From Pinus tabuliformis (Eukaryota > Streptophyta > Pinopsida > Pinales > Pinaceae): a stretch of 64,000 bases of DNA. The notes below the pieces were generated by a model. The model had not been told where the DNA came from and made no database searches. It worked only from the letters and a program-made list of their open reading frames with translations. Made by a program: the position numbers and the translations under genes. The stretch's first letter is position 1; the number at the start of each line of letters is the position of its first letter. Below are positions 44,526-55,700 of this stretch, in pieces. The stretch spans positions 1,074,339,369 to 1,074,403,368 of the forward strand of contig CM062820.1 in the NCBI GenBank assembly GCA_031772625.1. Reading direction: 5' to 3'.

Positions 44526-45873
44526 AGCTCACAGGTAGCTAATGGAGAATGACTTTGACTGCAGACATCATCCAACACATCAGTGATTAGATCTTGAAAA
44601 ACCTGAAAATACTGTTGCAACCCATTTTCTATTGTTTCTAATGAGATTGCACGATTTTCTATAGTCTACCCATTTGAAGATATACTATGCAAATTATCCT
44701 TCTAAAACTGAAATGATTCAGAACAAAATGGTATGGAATCATCTTGCATCATTTGATCATATGTTCCAGCTTCGAAGTCTTCATTTGCAACTTGAAAATC
44801 AATGGCATTCAGAGACTGCAACTCTGGATATGAAAAGTCTTGAACAAAGTTTTCATTGCCCTCTAGATGGTCAAGATCGAAACTTAACGATGGTTTATTT
44901 CTGATTGCATGAAAGTTTTCTTTGATGAACTAAAAAAAATCAAAACAAAAAGGCAAATATCCTTCACTTACTTCAGAATTTGATGGACTTTCCTCCTCAC
45001 TTCCATCGCTAATATATAATGACTGATCACTGTACTCGAACTGTTGAAAGTGAACTTCCTCCTCCCACAAACTAGCTGTTGATTTGTTTGCAAGATTAGC
45101 TTCTATTTGGAGGACATAAATATCATCATACTGATCAAACTGAGGCAAATCATTAGTATAAAACACATCAAGCATACATGTCATATCAAATTATCTCTCT
45201 TCTCCAAGATGATCTGTAAAACAATCATTATCAGATCTATGACAACTAGGATAAGAAACAAAATGTTTTGGATCAGCAACTTGTTCTTCTTCAATCAGTG
45301 AGCCATGGGCTTAAACATCATAATTATTCCTTGCGGTGATCTTTTGCGTCTCTCTTCCACTGCACTTACCAAAATGTCGAGCTTTAACTCTAAATATGTC
45401 GATTCTTCTAGATCTATGTTTTTCATCTCTTCTTCCTTCAACTTTACCCTTCTGATCAGCAAATGAGCCTCTACATCTACTGCACTATTTTTAATCTCTT
45501 CAAGTGTTGCAAGGTTCCTTTCTCTCAGTTGAAACTCCATTTCTGGATCGAAAGCATCCAGATAGTGCAAGAGAGCAGATCCAAGAGGAGGTCCTATATT
45601 GACCGGCATCGAAAAGTAGACTTGATTAAATCTGGCATAAAATTGTTGTATTGTCTCCCCTGGCAGTCTTTTCAGCTAGTTATACTCTTCTATAATCAAG
45701 AAAGGGTTCTATCTAACCACCCACCTGTGGAGGAATCCTTTGATGAACTGCTGGAAATCTGAGATGCTCACATCAGGCAGGGTTTTGAACCAACTCTTGA
45801 CTTTGCCTTGCAAAGAAAGAGCAAAAATCCTAATACTGACATCTTCTTCATCAACTTCAAAAAGGTCAAGAAA
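44252..45873 (-). pseudogene. H gag, C-terminal part (after insertion B)
   Basis: Minus strand resumes at FLDLFEVDEEDVSIRIFALS, then QGKVKSWFKTLPDVSISDF, FLHRWVV, PGETIQQFYARFNQVYFSMP, HYLDAFDPEMEFQLRERNL and EERRKRSPQ, the retrotransposon gag core. Stops at 45709 and 45295 and others. Beyond 45290 are acidic pieces (SDGSEEESPSNSEVSEG) and, crossing into the LTR repeat, WYKENKSNPLDEVSPSVDEF (44620-44252). No protease or RT follows, so H is gag-only. Confidence 0.75.
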
Positions 45874-46486
45874 TGATCCAGGTGGATATTGGTGGCCACC
45901 CGCTAATTCCACTTGGATCCCCTCTAGTGCTTCTTACAGTTTTTTCAGTTTCCTTAATTATAGCACAGTTTACTATTTTTAGCAGTTTTTCGGGTCCTAA
46001 ACTTCTGGAGCCGTTTTGAGGCCCTAAACGATGTTTTTTGGGAAATCTACTGCCAACGATTTTTTTGATAAAAAGCATATTTTCCATCGTAGTCCTCGGA
46101 GAGATCTTTCCAATGGGCTATCATGCACGTCAAACGGAGATAGTACGACCAATTCGCGACCCCGAGAAGTTAATGTACCAACTTACCCAAAAGGGGGCCC
46201 ACAATTTGGCGTTTCATCTTCTAGGGTTTTGGAATGTGAAGGGTTTTCCATTGTTTCTCAACAATAAATAGGCCTTCGAGCCTCATTGTAAGACATTTCA
46301 GAGGCATGTAGCCACCACATCTCTTCTCAGAGATAAGCTACCATCGCCCTAGCTGGTTTATTTCCATTTCTGTTTGTAAGCATATTTCAGTATTTTACAG
46401 TAATGAAATGAGGTATTATTTCCGCTGCATATCTGTCTTTATGGTTATCTCTATATTTTATTGCGTTCCTGTTTAAATCCGGATCA
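45874..46486 (+). repeat. B 5' LTR
   Basis: 613 bp. TATA-like AATAAATAGG at 46263-46272, upstream of CCTTCGAGCC, is kept in the 3' LTR. Confidence 0.95.
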
Positions 46487-46500
46487 GTGGTATCAGAGCG
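46487..46500 (+). other. B primer-binding site (tRNA-iMet)
   Basis: TGGTATCAGAGC after a single G following the LTR end. Confidence 0.9.
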
Positions 46501-46529
46501 GTCTGCTTTTCTTCTCTGTTTTTCTTTGC

Positions 46530-47723
46530 ATGTCCCCAACGAGGTCGGGATATAAGGAGTTAGGGCTTGAACTGGTCGAACCTTTGCAAGACCAGCCTCG
46601 CAAATCCCGACGACCTCCCATGGCGGATGAAAAGAAAGACAAGGGGGCAGGAGATCCTATCAAAATCTTGCTCGAAGAAGCCCTCGAGCGACAAAGGAAC
46701 GCGATGATGGACAACTTTGCCCAAATCCTTCAGCGGCTACCCAGGGGCGACGCATCGGCTTCCAACAGCAACACTAGAAACGCCACACCATTTAAGTTAC
46801 AAGTTAATTTTGAAATCCCCATATTCGAGGGTCAGATAGACACAGATGCCATCGATAAATGGTTAGATGTGCTAGAGGGTTATTTTTCTGTTCATGATTT
46901 TTCCAGTCGGGAAAAGATTATTTTCGCTCTTCTCAAAGCAGCCCCCCACGTCAAGGATTGGTGGGAAACCTACTGCGAGCAGAAGGATGAAAGTACATGC
47001 TCACTATTTTCAGTCACACCGACTTGGGATTCATTCTGGGATGCCATTAAGGAGCAGTACTACCCTGTCGGAAGCTATGAGGATCAATACATAAAGTGGA
47101 CCACGCTATGGCAGGGAAGGGACCAAGACGTACCAGAGTTTACCAATATTTTCCATACCCTTCGCACAAAGTTGGGTATCAAGGATACAGAGAAGCATTT
47201 GGTACTCAAATACCGTGGCTGCCTACACAAGTACATCCAAGAAGAAATAGAATTCCTGAACATCTCCTCGCTCGGCACAGCATACCGATATGCCGTCAAG
47301 GTCGAGCAAAATTTTAAAAAGAAGAAGCAAGACTTTGGGTCTGCGAATCCAAAACAAGGGAAAGGTGCCCCCAAACCGCAGAACAAAGGACAAAGCCAAG
47401 GCGGGGCGGCCCAAGACAACCCGCCAAAGCTGCAAGCAAAGAACAGTGCCACGAAGCCGAAAAAGGACACCGAAAAGTGGTGTGAGTTCCATAAGAGCTC
47501 CACTCACAACACAAGTGAGTGTCAGGCCAAGCAGTCACTGGTGGCCGAGCTAAAGGTTTCAAAATCAGATGCATGTTATGACTCTGAGTCAGAACCCGAT
47601 AAGGGGAATGACAAATGGAAGCAGATTATCGATGCGGAGCCCAACGCCACCGTTGCCACCACGAAGATCCAGAAGGAGGAACCTGAAGATCCAGAGGAGG
47701 AGGAGCGTCTCTTCCACTCCTAG
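46530..47723 (+). CDS. B gag
   Basis: 397 codons from ATG 46530 (MSPTRSGYKELGLEL); the frame is open further upstream, but that part is LTR and primer site, so it is not counted. Order: a charged N-terminus, then the gag core FEIPIFEGQIDTDAIDKWLD, HVKDWWETYCEQ, WDSFWDAIKEQYYPVGSYED and LRTKLGIKDTEKHLVLKY. A Lys/Gln-rich linker (about 46 residues) follows, then a Cys-His motif CEFHKSSTHNTSEC and an acidic tail EEPEDPEEEE. It ends at TAG 47721, with pol in the same frame directly after. Gag has no internal stop and could be made if the LTR were active. Confidence 0.85.
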   Translation: MSPTRSGYKELGLELVEPLQDQPRKSRRPPMADEKKDKGAGDPIKILLEEALERQRNAMMDNFAQILQRLPRGDASASNSNTRNATPFKLQVNFEIPIFEGQIDTDAIDKWLDVLEGYFSVHDFSSREKIIFALLKAAPHVKDWWETYCEQKDESTCSLFSVTPTWDSFWDAIKEQYYPVGSYEDQYIKWTTLWQGRDQDVPEFTNIFHTLRTKLGIKDTEKHLVLKYRGCLHKYIQEEIEFLNISSLGTAYRYAVKVEQNFKKKKQDFGSANPKQGKGAPKPQNKGQSQGGAAQDNPPKLQAKNSATKPKKDTEKWCEFHKSSTHNTSECQAKQSLVAELKVSKSDACYDSESEPDKGNDKWKQIIDAEPNATVATTKIQKEEPEDPEEEERLFHS

Positions 47724-48863
47724 ATGTGGGTAAAGGGCTCGCCGCTACAGTTCATTGTCAACAGCGGGAGCCAAAAGAACCTCATTTCGGCAGAGGTCGT
47801 GAAACGGTTGGGCTTACCGACCACAGCACATCCACAACCATACACCATTGGGTGGCTGCACCAAGGACGGGATCTTCGCGTGAGCCAACAGTGTCGCCTT
47901 CCATACAACATCAAGCCCTTCACGGATGAGGTATTGTGTGACATTGCTCCCCTCGAAGTTTGTGATGTGGTATTAGGACAACCATACTTGTGGAAGCGAC
48001 ATGTTGTGTATGAGTCAAGGCCCCGTGTTGTTATTGTTACTTTGGGAAATAAGTTATACAGGATACCAGAGGTAGCACCGCCTACTGCCATCTCTTTGGT
48101 TACTGCAAAACAATGCAGTAAGCTCATTTCCAAAACCAGTAATTTTGTTTTCCTGATGATATGCCCTCAAGAAAAGAACAAGACAGTGGCCACGACCTCC
48201 AGACAAGGCCCCTCCGCACGACAACTACAGATGGACAAGGTAGTGGAGGAGTATGAGGACATCTTCACCTCCCCCGCAGGGGTTCCTCTACACTGTCAGG
48301 TCAAGCACTCCATTGATCTGACCCCAGGTTCGCCGCTGCCCAATGGAACAATCTATCGGCGCTCTGTTCTGGAGAACAATGAAATCAAGAGGCAGATTCA
48401 GGAGCTGCTGCAAAAAGGTCACATCCGTCCAAGTTCATCGCCTTGTGGGAGCCCGATCGTGCTGGTACAAAAGAAGGATGGGACTTGCAGACTCTGTATT
48501 GACTATCAGGCGCTGAACAAGATCACTGTCCATAATAGGTACCCAATCCCACGGATTGATGACCTCCTAGACCAACTAAAGGGGGCAAAATATTTTAGCA
48601 AGATCGATTTGACGTCAGGATATCACCAGGTACCAATCGAACCCTCCGATGTGTGGAAGACTGCCTTCAAAGCCAAGGAGAGCCTTTTCAAATGGTTGGT
48701 TATGCCTTTCGGATTGACGAATGCTCCTGCAACCTTCATGAGGCTAATGGACGACATCTTGCGGCCATTCACCAACTCATTTGTAGTGGTATACTTGGAT
48801 GACATCTTGATCTTTAGCAAGACTTGGGAAGAGCACCTCCACCACATCCGACAGGTTCTCTAA
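47724..48863 (+). pseudogene. B protease and reverse transcriptase
   Basis: Same frame as gag after one TAG. The protease active site reads [13 protein letters not shown]; related elements have DSGS, so the catalytic Asp is probably Asn here. Then [81 protein letters not shown] and the catalytic [17 protein letters not shown] at 48861 cuts the frame before the thumb. All RT catalytic Asp residues are present. Confidence 0.9.
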
Positions 48864-49580
48864 ACACTGCGACAACACAAGTTATGTGCCAATTTGGAGA
48901 AATGCACTTTTGGCATGACCCAGGTTTAGTATCTGGGATACATTATTGATGAACGGGGGGTGCATGTGGATCCAGCCAAGATCCAAGTCATTCGGGATTG
49001 GCCATCTCCAACCACTCTAACAGAGCTTCGTAGCTTTCTAGGCCTTGCCAACTTCTACCGCAGGTTTGTGTTGGGATTTTCTCATATCACTTGGCCCTTG
49101 AGTCAGGTCACCAAGGGAGGAGCGAAAGAAAATTTTTTTTGGTCTAAATCTCAACAGAAGGCATTCACAGAGTTGAAAGATCGACTCTGCACAGCACCAG
49201 TTCTTGCATTACCAGACTTGCAACAACCATTTGAGGTCGAGACAGATGCCTCTGACTATGCTATTGGGGCAGGCCTTACTCAACACGGGCATCGAGTGGC
49301 ATATCACAGTGAGACACATTCAGACACAGTCCAAAAGTATCCCACTTATGACAAAGAGATGTATTCCATTGTGCAGGACTGCCAACAATGGAAGCATTAC
49401 ATTTTGGGGAAGGAAACGGTCATCCACACAGACCACCGACCCCTACAGTTCATATAGACCCAAGGGAAATTGCAGAATGATTGCCATCAGAAGTGGTCCA
49501 CATACCTGCAACAGTTCCATTTGAATATCAAGTATAAGAAGGGCAGCACCAATAATGTTGCAGACTGCCTCAGTCGACCA
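48864..49580 (+). pseudogene. B RT thumb and RNase H
   Basis: Continues in pol frame with LRQHKLCANLEKCTFGMTQV, stop near 48927, then GYIIDERGVHVDPAKIQVI. LRSFLGLANFYRRFVLGFSH precedes RNase H: FEVETDASDYAIGAGLTQHG, YDKEMYSIVQDCQQWKHYIL and VIHTDHRPLQF, keeping the D-E-D residues. TAG at 49455 then WSTYLQQFHLNIKYKKGSTN and VADCLSRPP. Confidence 0.9.
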
Positions 49581-50660
49581 CCGATCATGGTGTTAACCAC
49601 CGTGCTCAACTCTTGTGGGCACGAGACTTCTGATTGGCCACTTCTCTACAAAAGCGACCCGGAATTCAGCCACACATACCAGACACTCTTGGAGGGTCAG
49701 CATGTTCCAGATTTTCACCTCCAGGACGACCTGTTATGCCACCTGGGCCACTTTTGTGTTCCTTCAAGCGAGCGTTCCAAGATGATCTGGGAAGCACACT
49801 ATAGTCGGGCCGTTGGGCATTTTGGGGTCGAAAAAACGGTGGCAGTACTGCAAAAATATTTCTATTGGCCAAATCTTCGACAGGATGTCGGGAAGTACAT
49901 CAGATCATGCACTGCTTGCGCCATTGCCAAACCGACCATCAAGAAGCAAGGCCTCTATACCCCGCTGCCTACCCCTAGTCGACCTTGGGAATCCATCTCC
50001 ATGGATTACATGTCAGGCCTCCCTTCCACTAGGCATGGAAATGACTGTGTTTTTGTGGTCGTCGACAGGTTCTCGAAGATGGCCATTATGGCGGCCTGCA
50101 AGAAGAATATCACGGCAGAAGCCACTGCTGAACTCTTCTTTGAATGAGTATGGGTACACTTTAGGATCCCACAGTCTATCATTTCAGATCAGGATAGTAG
50201 GTTCCTCAGTACATTTTGGTCTAGCCTCTTGTCGATGTTGGACACCAAACTCACTAAGTCCACATCCTTCCATCCTGAAACTGATGGCCAGACTGAGGTC
50301 GTCAACAGGATGATCGTACACATTCTGCGCATGTACAACTCAAACAATCCACGCACATGGGACGAGAGCCTCCCCTATGTTCAGCACAACTACAACCGGG
50401 CTCTCCACAGCTCGACTAGCCACAGCCCTTTCCAGGTGGGATTGGGATTCCAGCCACTATGTCCCATCGATGTGGCCATGCCGTTTGCAACTACTCACGC
50501 AGATTCTGCTCATATCCAGTCCAAAACAGATAAGGCAAAAAACTTCATTGAGCACATCCAACATATTCGCCAGCAAGTCCATGACATTTTGGAGAAATCA
50601 AATTCCAAGTACAAGCAGCGACATGATCAACATCGGGTGCCACACAAGTTTCAAGTGGGA
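49581..50660 (+). pseudogene. B integrase zinc finger and core
   Basis: Tether, then the HHCC finger HYSRAVGHFGVEK and CTACAIAKP at about 49800-49930. Core: SISMDYMSGLPSTRHGNDCV with VVVDRFSKM (first Asp), SDQDSRFLSTFW (second Asp, after a stop at 50145) and TDGQTEVVNRMI (Glu). TWDESLPYVQHNYNRALHSS and FQVGLGFQP follow. All catalytic acids are kept. Confidence 0.9.
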
Positions 50661-51101
50661 GACAAAGTCTGGTTGCATTGCAAAAGGAACGCCTTACCGG
50701 AGCCTATCGGAAACTCAGACCACTCCGATATGGCCCTTACACCATTACCAAGGTTGTGGGAGATAATGCATTTGAGCTCAACATTCCCCCATTCCTTGGC
50801 CTGCACCCGGTGTTCAATGTCGACCGCCTTCGGCCATACTTTCCACCATTACTAGACATGTCCGACATTGCAGAACAACTCACACCCACAGAGGTAAATC
50901 TAGCTTGCATGGAACAAGTTGCAACTGATCGAATCATGGACACACAAATCAAGCACACTCGCCAGTAGAATATCCAACTGTATCAAGTTGTCAAAGCAGG
51001 ACAACTCCTTCTCCAGGGCAAGTGGCTCACCAGGGACCAAGTGCAGCAGAAGTTCCCTCATCTCATGGAGGAACTCAATGCAATGGGGACCATTGCTTCC
51101 T
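50661..51101 (+). pseudogene. B integrase C-terminal domain
   Basis: HKFQVGDKVWLH, then a one-base frameshift near 50685. LTGAYRKLRPLRYGPYTITK (GPY/F motif), LHPVFNVDRLRPYFPPLLD and, past a stop at 50966, GQLLLQGKWLTRDQVQQKFP and MEELNAMGTIAS. The last piece is weakly chromodomain-like in position but lacks clear chromodomain residues. Confidence 0.85.
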
Positions 51102-51114
51102 AAGGGGGGAGGAA

Positions 51115-51732
51115 TGATCCAGGTGGATATTGGTGGCCACCCACTAATTCCACTTGTATCCCCTCTAGTGCTTCTTACAATTTTTTCAGTTTCCTAAATT
51201 ATAGCACATTTTATTATTTTTAGCAGTTTTTCGGGTCCTAAACTTCCGGAGCCATTTTGAGGCCCTAAACGACGTTTTTTGGGAAATCTACCGCCAACGA
51301 TTTTTTTGATAAAAAATGTCTTTTCCGTCGTAGCCCTCGGAGAGATCTTTCCAACGGGCTATCATGCACGTCAAACAGAGATACTACGACCAATTCGCGA
51401 CCCCGGGAAGTTGATGTACCAACTTACCCAAAACGGGGCCCACAATTTGGCGTTTCATCTTCTATGGTTAGGTTTTGGAATGTGAAGGGTTTTCCATTGT
51501 TTCTTAAAAATAAATAGGCCTTCGAGCCTCATTGTAAGACAGTTCAGAGGCATGTAGCCACCACATCTCTTCTCAGAGATAAGCTACCATCGCCCTAGCT
51601 AGTTTATTTCCATTTCTGTTTGTAAGCATATTTCAGTATTTTACAGTAATGAAATGAGGTATTATTTCCACTGCATATCTGTCTTTATGGTTATCTCTAT
51701 ATTTTATTGTGTTCCTGTTTAAATCCGGATCA
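51115..51732 (+). repeat. B 3' LTR
   Basis: 618 bp; differs from the 5' LTR by about 28 substitutions and one 5-base insertion (GGTTA/TTAGG region). Confidence 0.95.
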
Positions 51733-51750
51733 AGAAAAGACTCAAAATTC

Positions 51751-52085
51751 GGGAGGGGTCTCTATCTAAGGTAATAGATGGATGCTTTGTGTTGTCCATC
51801 TTCGTCGGGTAAAGGAAGGGAAGAGGTGTTTGAAGAGTGCTTGCTAGGCAGGCTGGAGGGCACTCTTCTACGAACCGGATCGAAGTAACTTGCTCATATA
51901 CAATACATAAAATATGAATTAGCTTTATTCACGGACTTCCTTATCACAGTCAAGGCGGAACTTAGATCTCTATTCCCATTCCAGCTAGCTATAAATCATT
52001 TTCAGCCCCTTATGAATTTTTCATTAATAAATGAATGAAAAGGCTATGAATTGATTATTCCTATCCATCCTCCGCCTTCAACTTC
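51751..52085. other. Foreign 335 bp segment in H gag, flanked by AATTC
   Basis: Sits between two copies of AATTC (51746-51750, 52086-52090), exactly where H gag should read from AERH to (N)FESFLDLF. Base composition and lack of any similarity to the surrounding elements set it apart. The stretch GGAAGGGAAGAGGTG and the GGCAGGCTGGAGGGC part look like organellar spacer DNA to me, but I do not recognise a gene in it. No long frame, no LTR or terminal inverted repeats. Confidence 0.4.
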
Positions 52086-52694
52086 AATTCATGTCTCTCA
52101 GCAATGATGTTGTTACAGTCACCATCAAATCTTGGTAGATATAAGCCATGATTTTTAGGGAAAGCATGGGATATAGGAGGTAAAATCAGAGGCTTGTATC
52201 AATATGGAATTTTACAAGGTATAGGGGTATGTACAGAAGGTATAGAATCAGTCTTGGTCTCTTGAGGCTCATCAGTTTGAAGACGGTCATCACAAGCTTT
52301 AGAAAAAGGGTCTTGATCAAGCTCAAAGGCATGCAAATCTTTGGTATTCACAATCTTCAAAGGGAAGGAATCAAATGCAGGTTGAGGATATTTTCTCAAA
52401 TACAATATACTTTGCAAAGCCTTCTTGACAGTCTCGGGAAAAGAGAAGAAATAATTTATAACAAAGAACAAAATGTCTTGAATGAAATTCCAACTTAAAT
52501 ACTTGATCTTTCCATATCATCCTTTCATGTTTCTGCTGGTCAAGTTCATCCTCCAGTGGAGTCCTTGGATCTGATGTTGAAACTGATTTGGAATCGCCAA
52601 GTGAATGATTTCAACCTTCCTGTGTCTGATCATTGTCCATCATCAACAATCAGATCTGAACTTGATTACATTTTTTTGGCGAACAAAAAAATAT
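52086..52694 (-). pseudogene. H gag, N-terminal part
   Basis: Minus strand 52471-52199 is open for 90 codons, with ALQSILYLRKYPQPAF and TKDLHAFELDQDPFSKACDD. After a stop at 52199 it reads ILPPISHAFPKNHGLYLPRF, DGDCNNIIAERHE, the conserved lead-in to the gag core, and breaks at the AATTC segment. Continues at 45873. Confidence 0.7.
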
Positions 52695-52714
52695 GTTCCC
52701 CAGTATGGTCGCCA
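52695..52714 (-). other. H primer-binding site (tRNA-Arg-like)
   Basis: Minus strand TGGCGACCATACTGGGGAAC, three bases from the LTR. It resembles TGGCGACTCCGCTGGGGA, the tRNA-Arg-type site used by Ogre/Tat elements. Confidence 0.65.
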
Positions 52715-52717
52715 CTA

Positions 52718-55700
52718 TGTTAATGCCTAGATCTTCCTCAGGCTGAGAAAGGCAGGTCTAGGGTAACATCAAACCACACTTAACCTAGTAGCTAGCCCTA
52801 CCAGGTCAGGAGAGGTCACTCTCCCTGTCAATCTCAATGAAAATTTATCAAGGAAGGCTTGAGATGACTAATATGAATACTAATTTTAGGCTAGGTATGT
52901 TTTCTTAGAAGAATTTGTTTGATTTTAGTGGTTGGTTGCTCGATCAGATGGGAAGGCAGCTTTAGGTCCAGGAAAAGAACACATATTTGCAGAGGTTTCT
53001 ATGGGCGAGGTAGGCAAGTGTTTTAGCACTTTGAAATGAGTGTAATGGTGAGTCTAAAGACTGGTGAGGAGCTAGAGAGGACATGCAAGTGTCATGAGTC
53101 CTCTTCAAACAGTAGAAAACATGTAAAACTAAATAAATCCCAAGGCAGAGCACTGAAACACTAATGGATTCTACCTTTTACACTTGATTCATTTAGTTAT
53201 GCAGAATAAGAGAGATGATGGCACACATAAACATAATATCACTGAATAACTGAGAGGAAAACAATTCTAAATCACATTACCACAAGAATCCTACAAAATG
53301 CTACAAAACCCTGGTTTATTTCCTTGCCAAACTGCAGAAGTGATGTACAATAGTGCTCAATACATCCACAAGAGTCCAACCCTTACAAATGACTGAAAAA
53401 CACATGATATAAACCTCCAAACCACTTGTGCTATCCATCAGGAGTCGAATCCATGAGAAGAGGGGTGCGTTCAACCATATCTAAACTAGGAATACAAAAG
53501 TAGGCAGTGGAATAACTTGCCTCTAAAATCTAGGCACTGATTCATTCAACTCTAAAGCACCTACAACTGATGTATCTACCTTATCAAGTCAATTTTTATC
53601 ATTTTTACATCATAGTACATCAATTTACATCATATCACATCATGAATTTGACCATAAGATAGAAAAAGTCAAACTAGAAGAAAACTAGGTGAAAAACAGA
53701 GTTTTTGAGCAAAATTGGCACTTTTTCATCCTGTGTAGCGCCATTTTTTTGAGCGTAGCACTTTTTCCAATCTACTTTCGGAGGGATTCCCGAGGTCCAA
53801 ATTAGGTTTAGGATAGCTCTTTGGAAATCCCTATGACTCTACTTTCTAGAAAAACTTGAATAATTTGATTTGGAGTCCATTTTCCCCTCCAAAATTGCAA
53901 TCTCCCAATACTGCTTCCTGTGTGGCCAAAAAGTGGCAGAGAGGGCATTTTTTGGGTGTTTTTGACCCTTTTGGAGGCCCCAAACTTGTCAAAATTTCCT
54001 AGTAATTTCTAGGCATGCATAAATTTTCATAAGGAATCCAAAAATGCAAAGTTTTCTTCCAAAGGAGGTCCCTATCGAAAGCGAGCGCCAGGTGGCATTA
54101 CGCACCTGCCGGGAAAACCTGTTTTTTGCCTCAAAAATTTAAAACTTCACCAAATTTCTTGAAATTTTGCCTGAGTGATCTTTGTTATGTTCTATGTTAG
54201 GCCAATGATGCTTCAACCAAGATCTTTGAGTTTATAATTCTCTTTTTACTTTCTTAAGGCCCTTTTTCAACTTAGGCTTAAGCCTCTTCATTATACTGTC
54301 AACATACTGTCCTTGATTCCACTGTTCACCAACATTTGGAAAGCCTATTGTTTCTAAGATAGTGTTAGGTGACAAGGTGAAGGAGACACCAGCAAGGTTC
54401 ACTTCGCCATTATGTAGATGAGTGACAAACAACCGGGCAAGTTCATAGCAAGAATGATGTCTAAAACAAGATATAGCAAGAGGACAAGCAAGCAACTCTT
54501 GAAACTGATAGTTTCCTCCTAGATGATCTTTTCCCCTTTGTGTGGCTTTTTTGGTACATGAGATTCTCTGGAAGAATCACTGAGATTTTCCTCTTCCCTC
54601 TCATATTCTGAATTTGTCTCCATACTTATGAATTTGAAGTGAAAGCAAATGAGTATGAAGAGATTTTGAAATATGAGGTGAGTGGTGTGTATAAGGAAGT
54701 GAATGCTAGGAGGAAGGGTTTCTTTTGGGAATGAGGGTAGTGGATGGTATTATGAATGTGGAATGAGGGATTTGATAATGAAGTGGATGTAGTGAAGGAA
54801 TAGGAAGTGGGAGTTAGGGTTTGGGAATAAAGTATAGGGCTAGGGTTTGGTAAATGGGAGTGGGGTTTAGGGAGTGAATGTTGATGATGTTAGGGAAAGG
54901 GCATGGGATTTTCCAAGCTAAAAATGGATGAAGTGAAAAAGAAGAGCAATGCCCTTTAAAAACTTGCAAAAGAGGATTTAAGAATTAGCTAGGGTTTATG
55001 TTAGCAATTTAGCTAGGGTTTTTCTTAAAGGAAACCACAAACATCCAAGGCACCAAACACAACTTCCCTGAACAAGGAGGAATGTTTAAATTACTTGGAA
55101 CAAGCTTTAATTTTATTTTTATGTAGTTTTGAAGAGTTTTGAAGTGTTTCTGGCTTTTGGAACAGGCGCGTAGCACCAAGGAACAGGTGCATAGTGCCTT
55201 TTTATAGACCAGTTTTGTAGGTCTTCCCGATGCTAAAATTGGGCGTGGGATGCTCATTGGAAATCGTATCGAGCATACTTTCTATAACATCTTTAATTTT
55301 CCAATTTGGAGGTCATATTCCTTGTCAAAAGTCAAATCTCTCAAGACTAGTCGAAATGTGCAAAATGAGGCTGCCTAAATGCAGAGTGCTATTGCAGTCA
55401 ACTATTGAAGGTTTTCCTCAACTCCAAATTGAGCTCATGATAGCTGATTGTAAAGATATATCTGTCTAGATATCATTTAAATCATCAACTAAGTCATTTG
55501 GTCAACCTAGCTAGGAAAAATCTTTATTTTCCCAAGGTCACTTCATAGGTGCTAAAACCCTCCTGAGGCAACTTTATTTTTGACATTTCTCTAAAACCAT
55601 GACACCTGTGGAAAACATGAAGGAGGTTTTTCCTCCTTGGCCTGTGGTAGACAAAATCCTCTCTCATGTTTCCCAAATTCATTTTTTCTTGCTTAGAAAA

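Larger units (their letters stand above)
45874..51732 (+). mobile_element. B: near full-length Ty3/gypsy element
   Basis: LTRs 45874-46486 and 51115-51732 with perfect inverted ends TGATCC...GGATCA, perfect target duplication AGAAA (45869-45873, 51733-51737), iMet primer site beside the 5' LTR and a purine tract AAGGGGGGAGGAA at 51102-51114. Gag, protease, RT, RNase H and integrase are all in canonical order. About 28 LTR mismatches in about 613 bp by eye. It carries a handful of stops and one frameshift, making it the most complete element here. Pol resembles chromovirus-type gypsy, although I cannot see a clear chromodomain. Confidence 0.95.

Noticed and set aside
47084-47574. Three overlapping minus-strand ORFs opposite B gag
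   Set aside because: Shadows of the B gag frame; no motif, no promoter.
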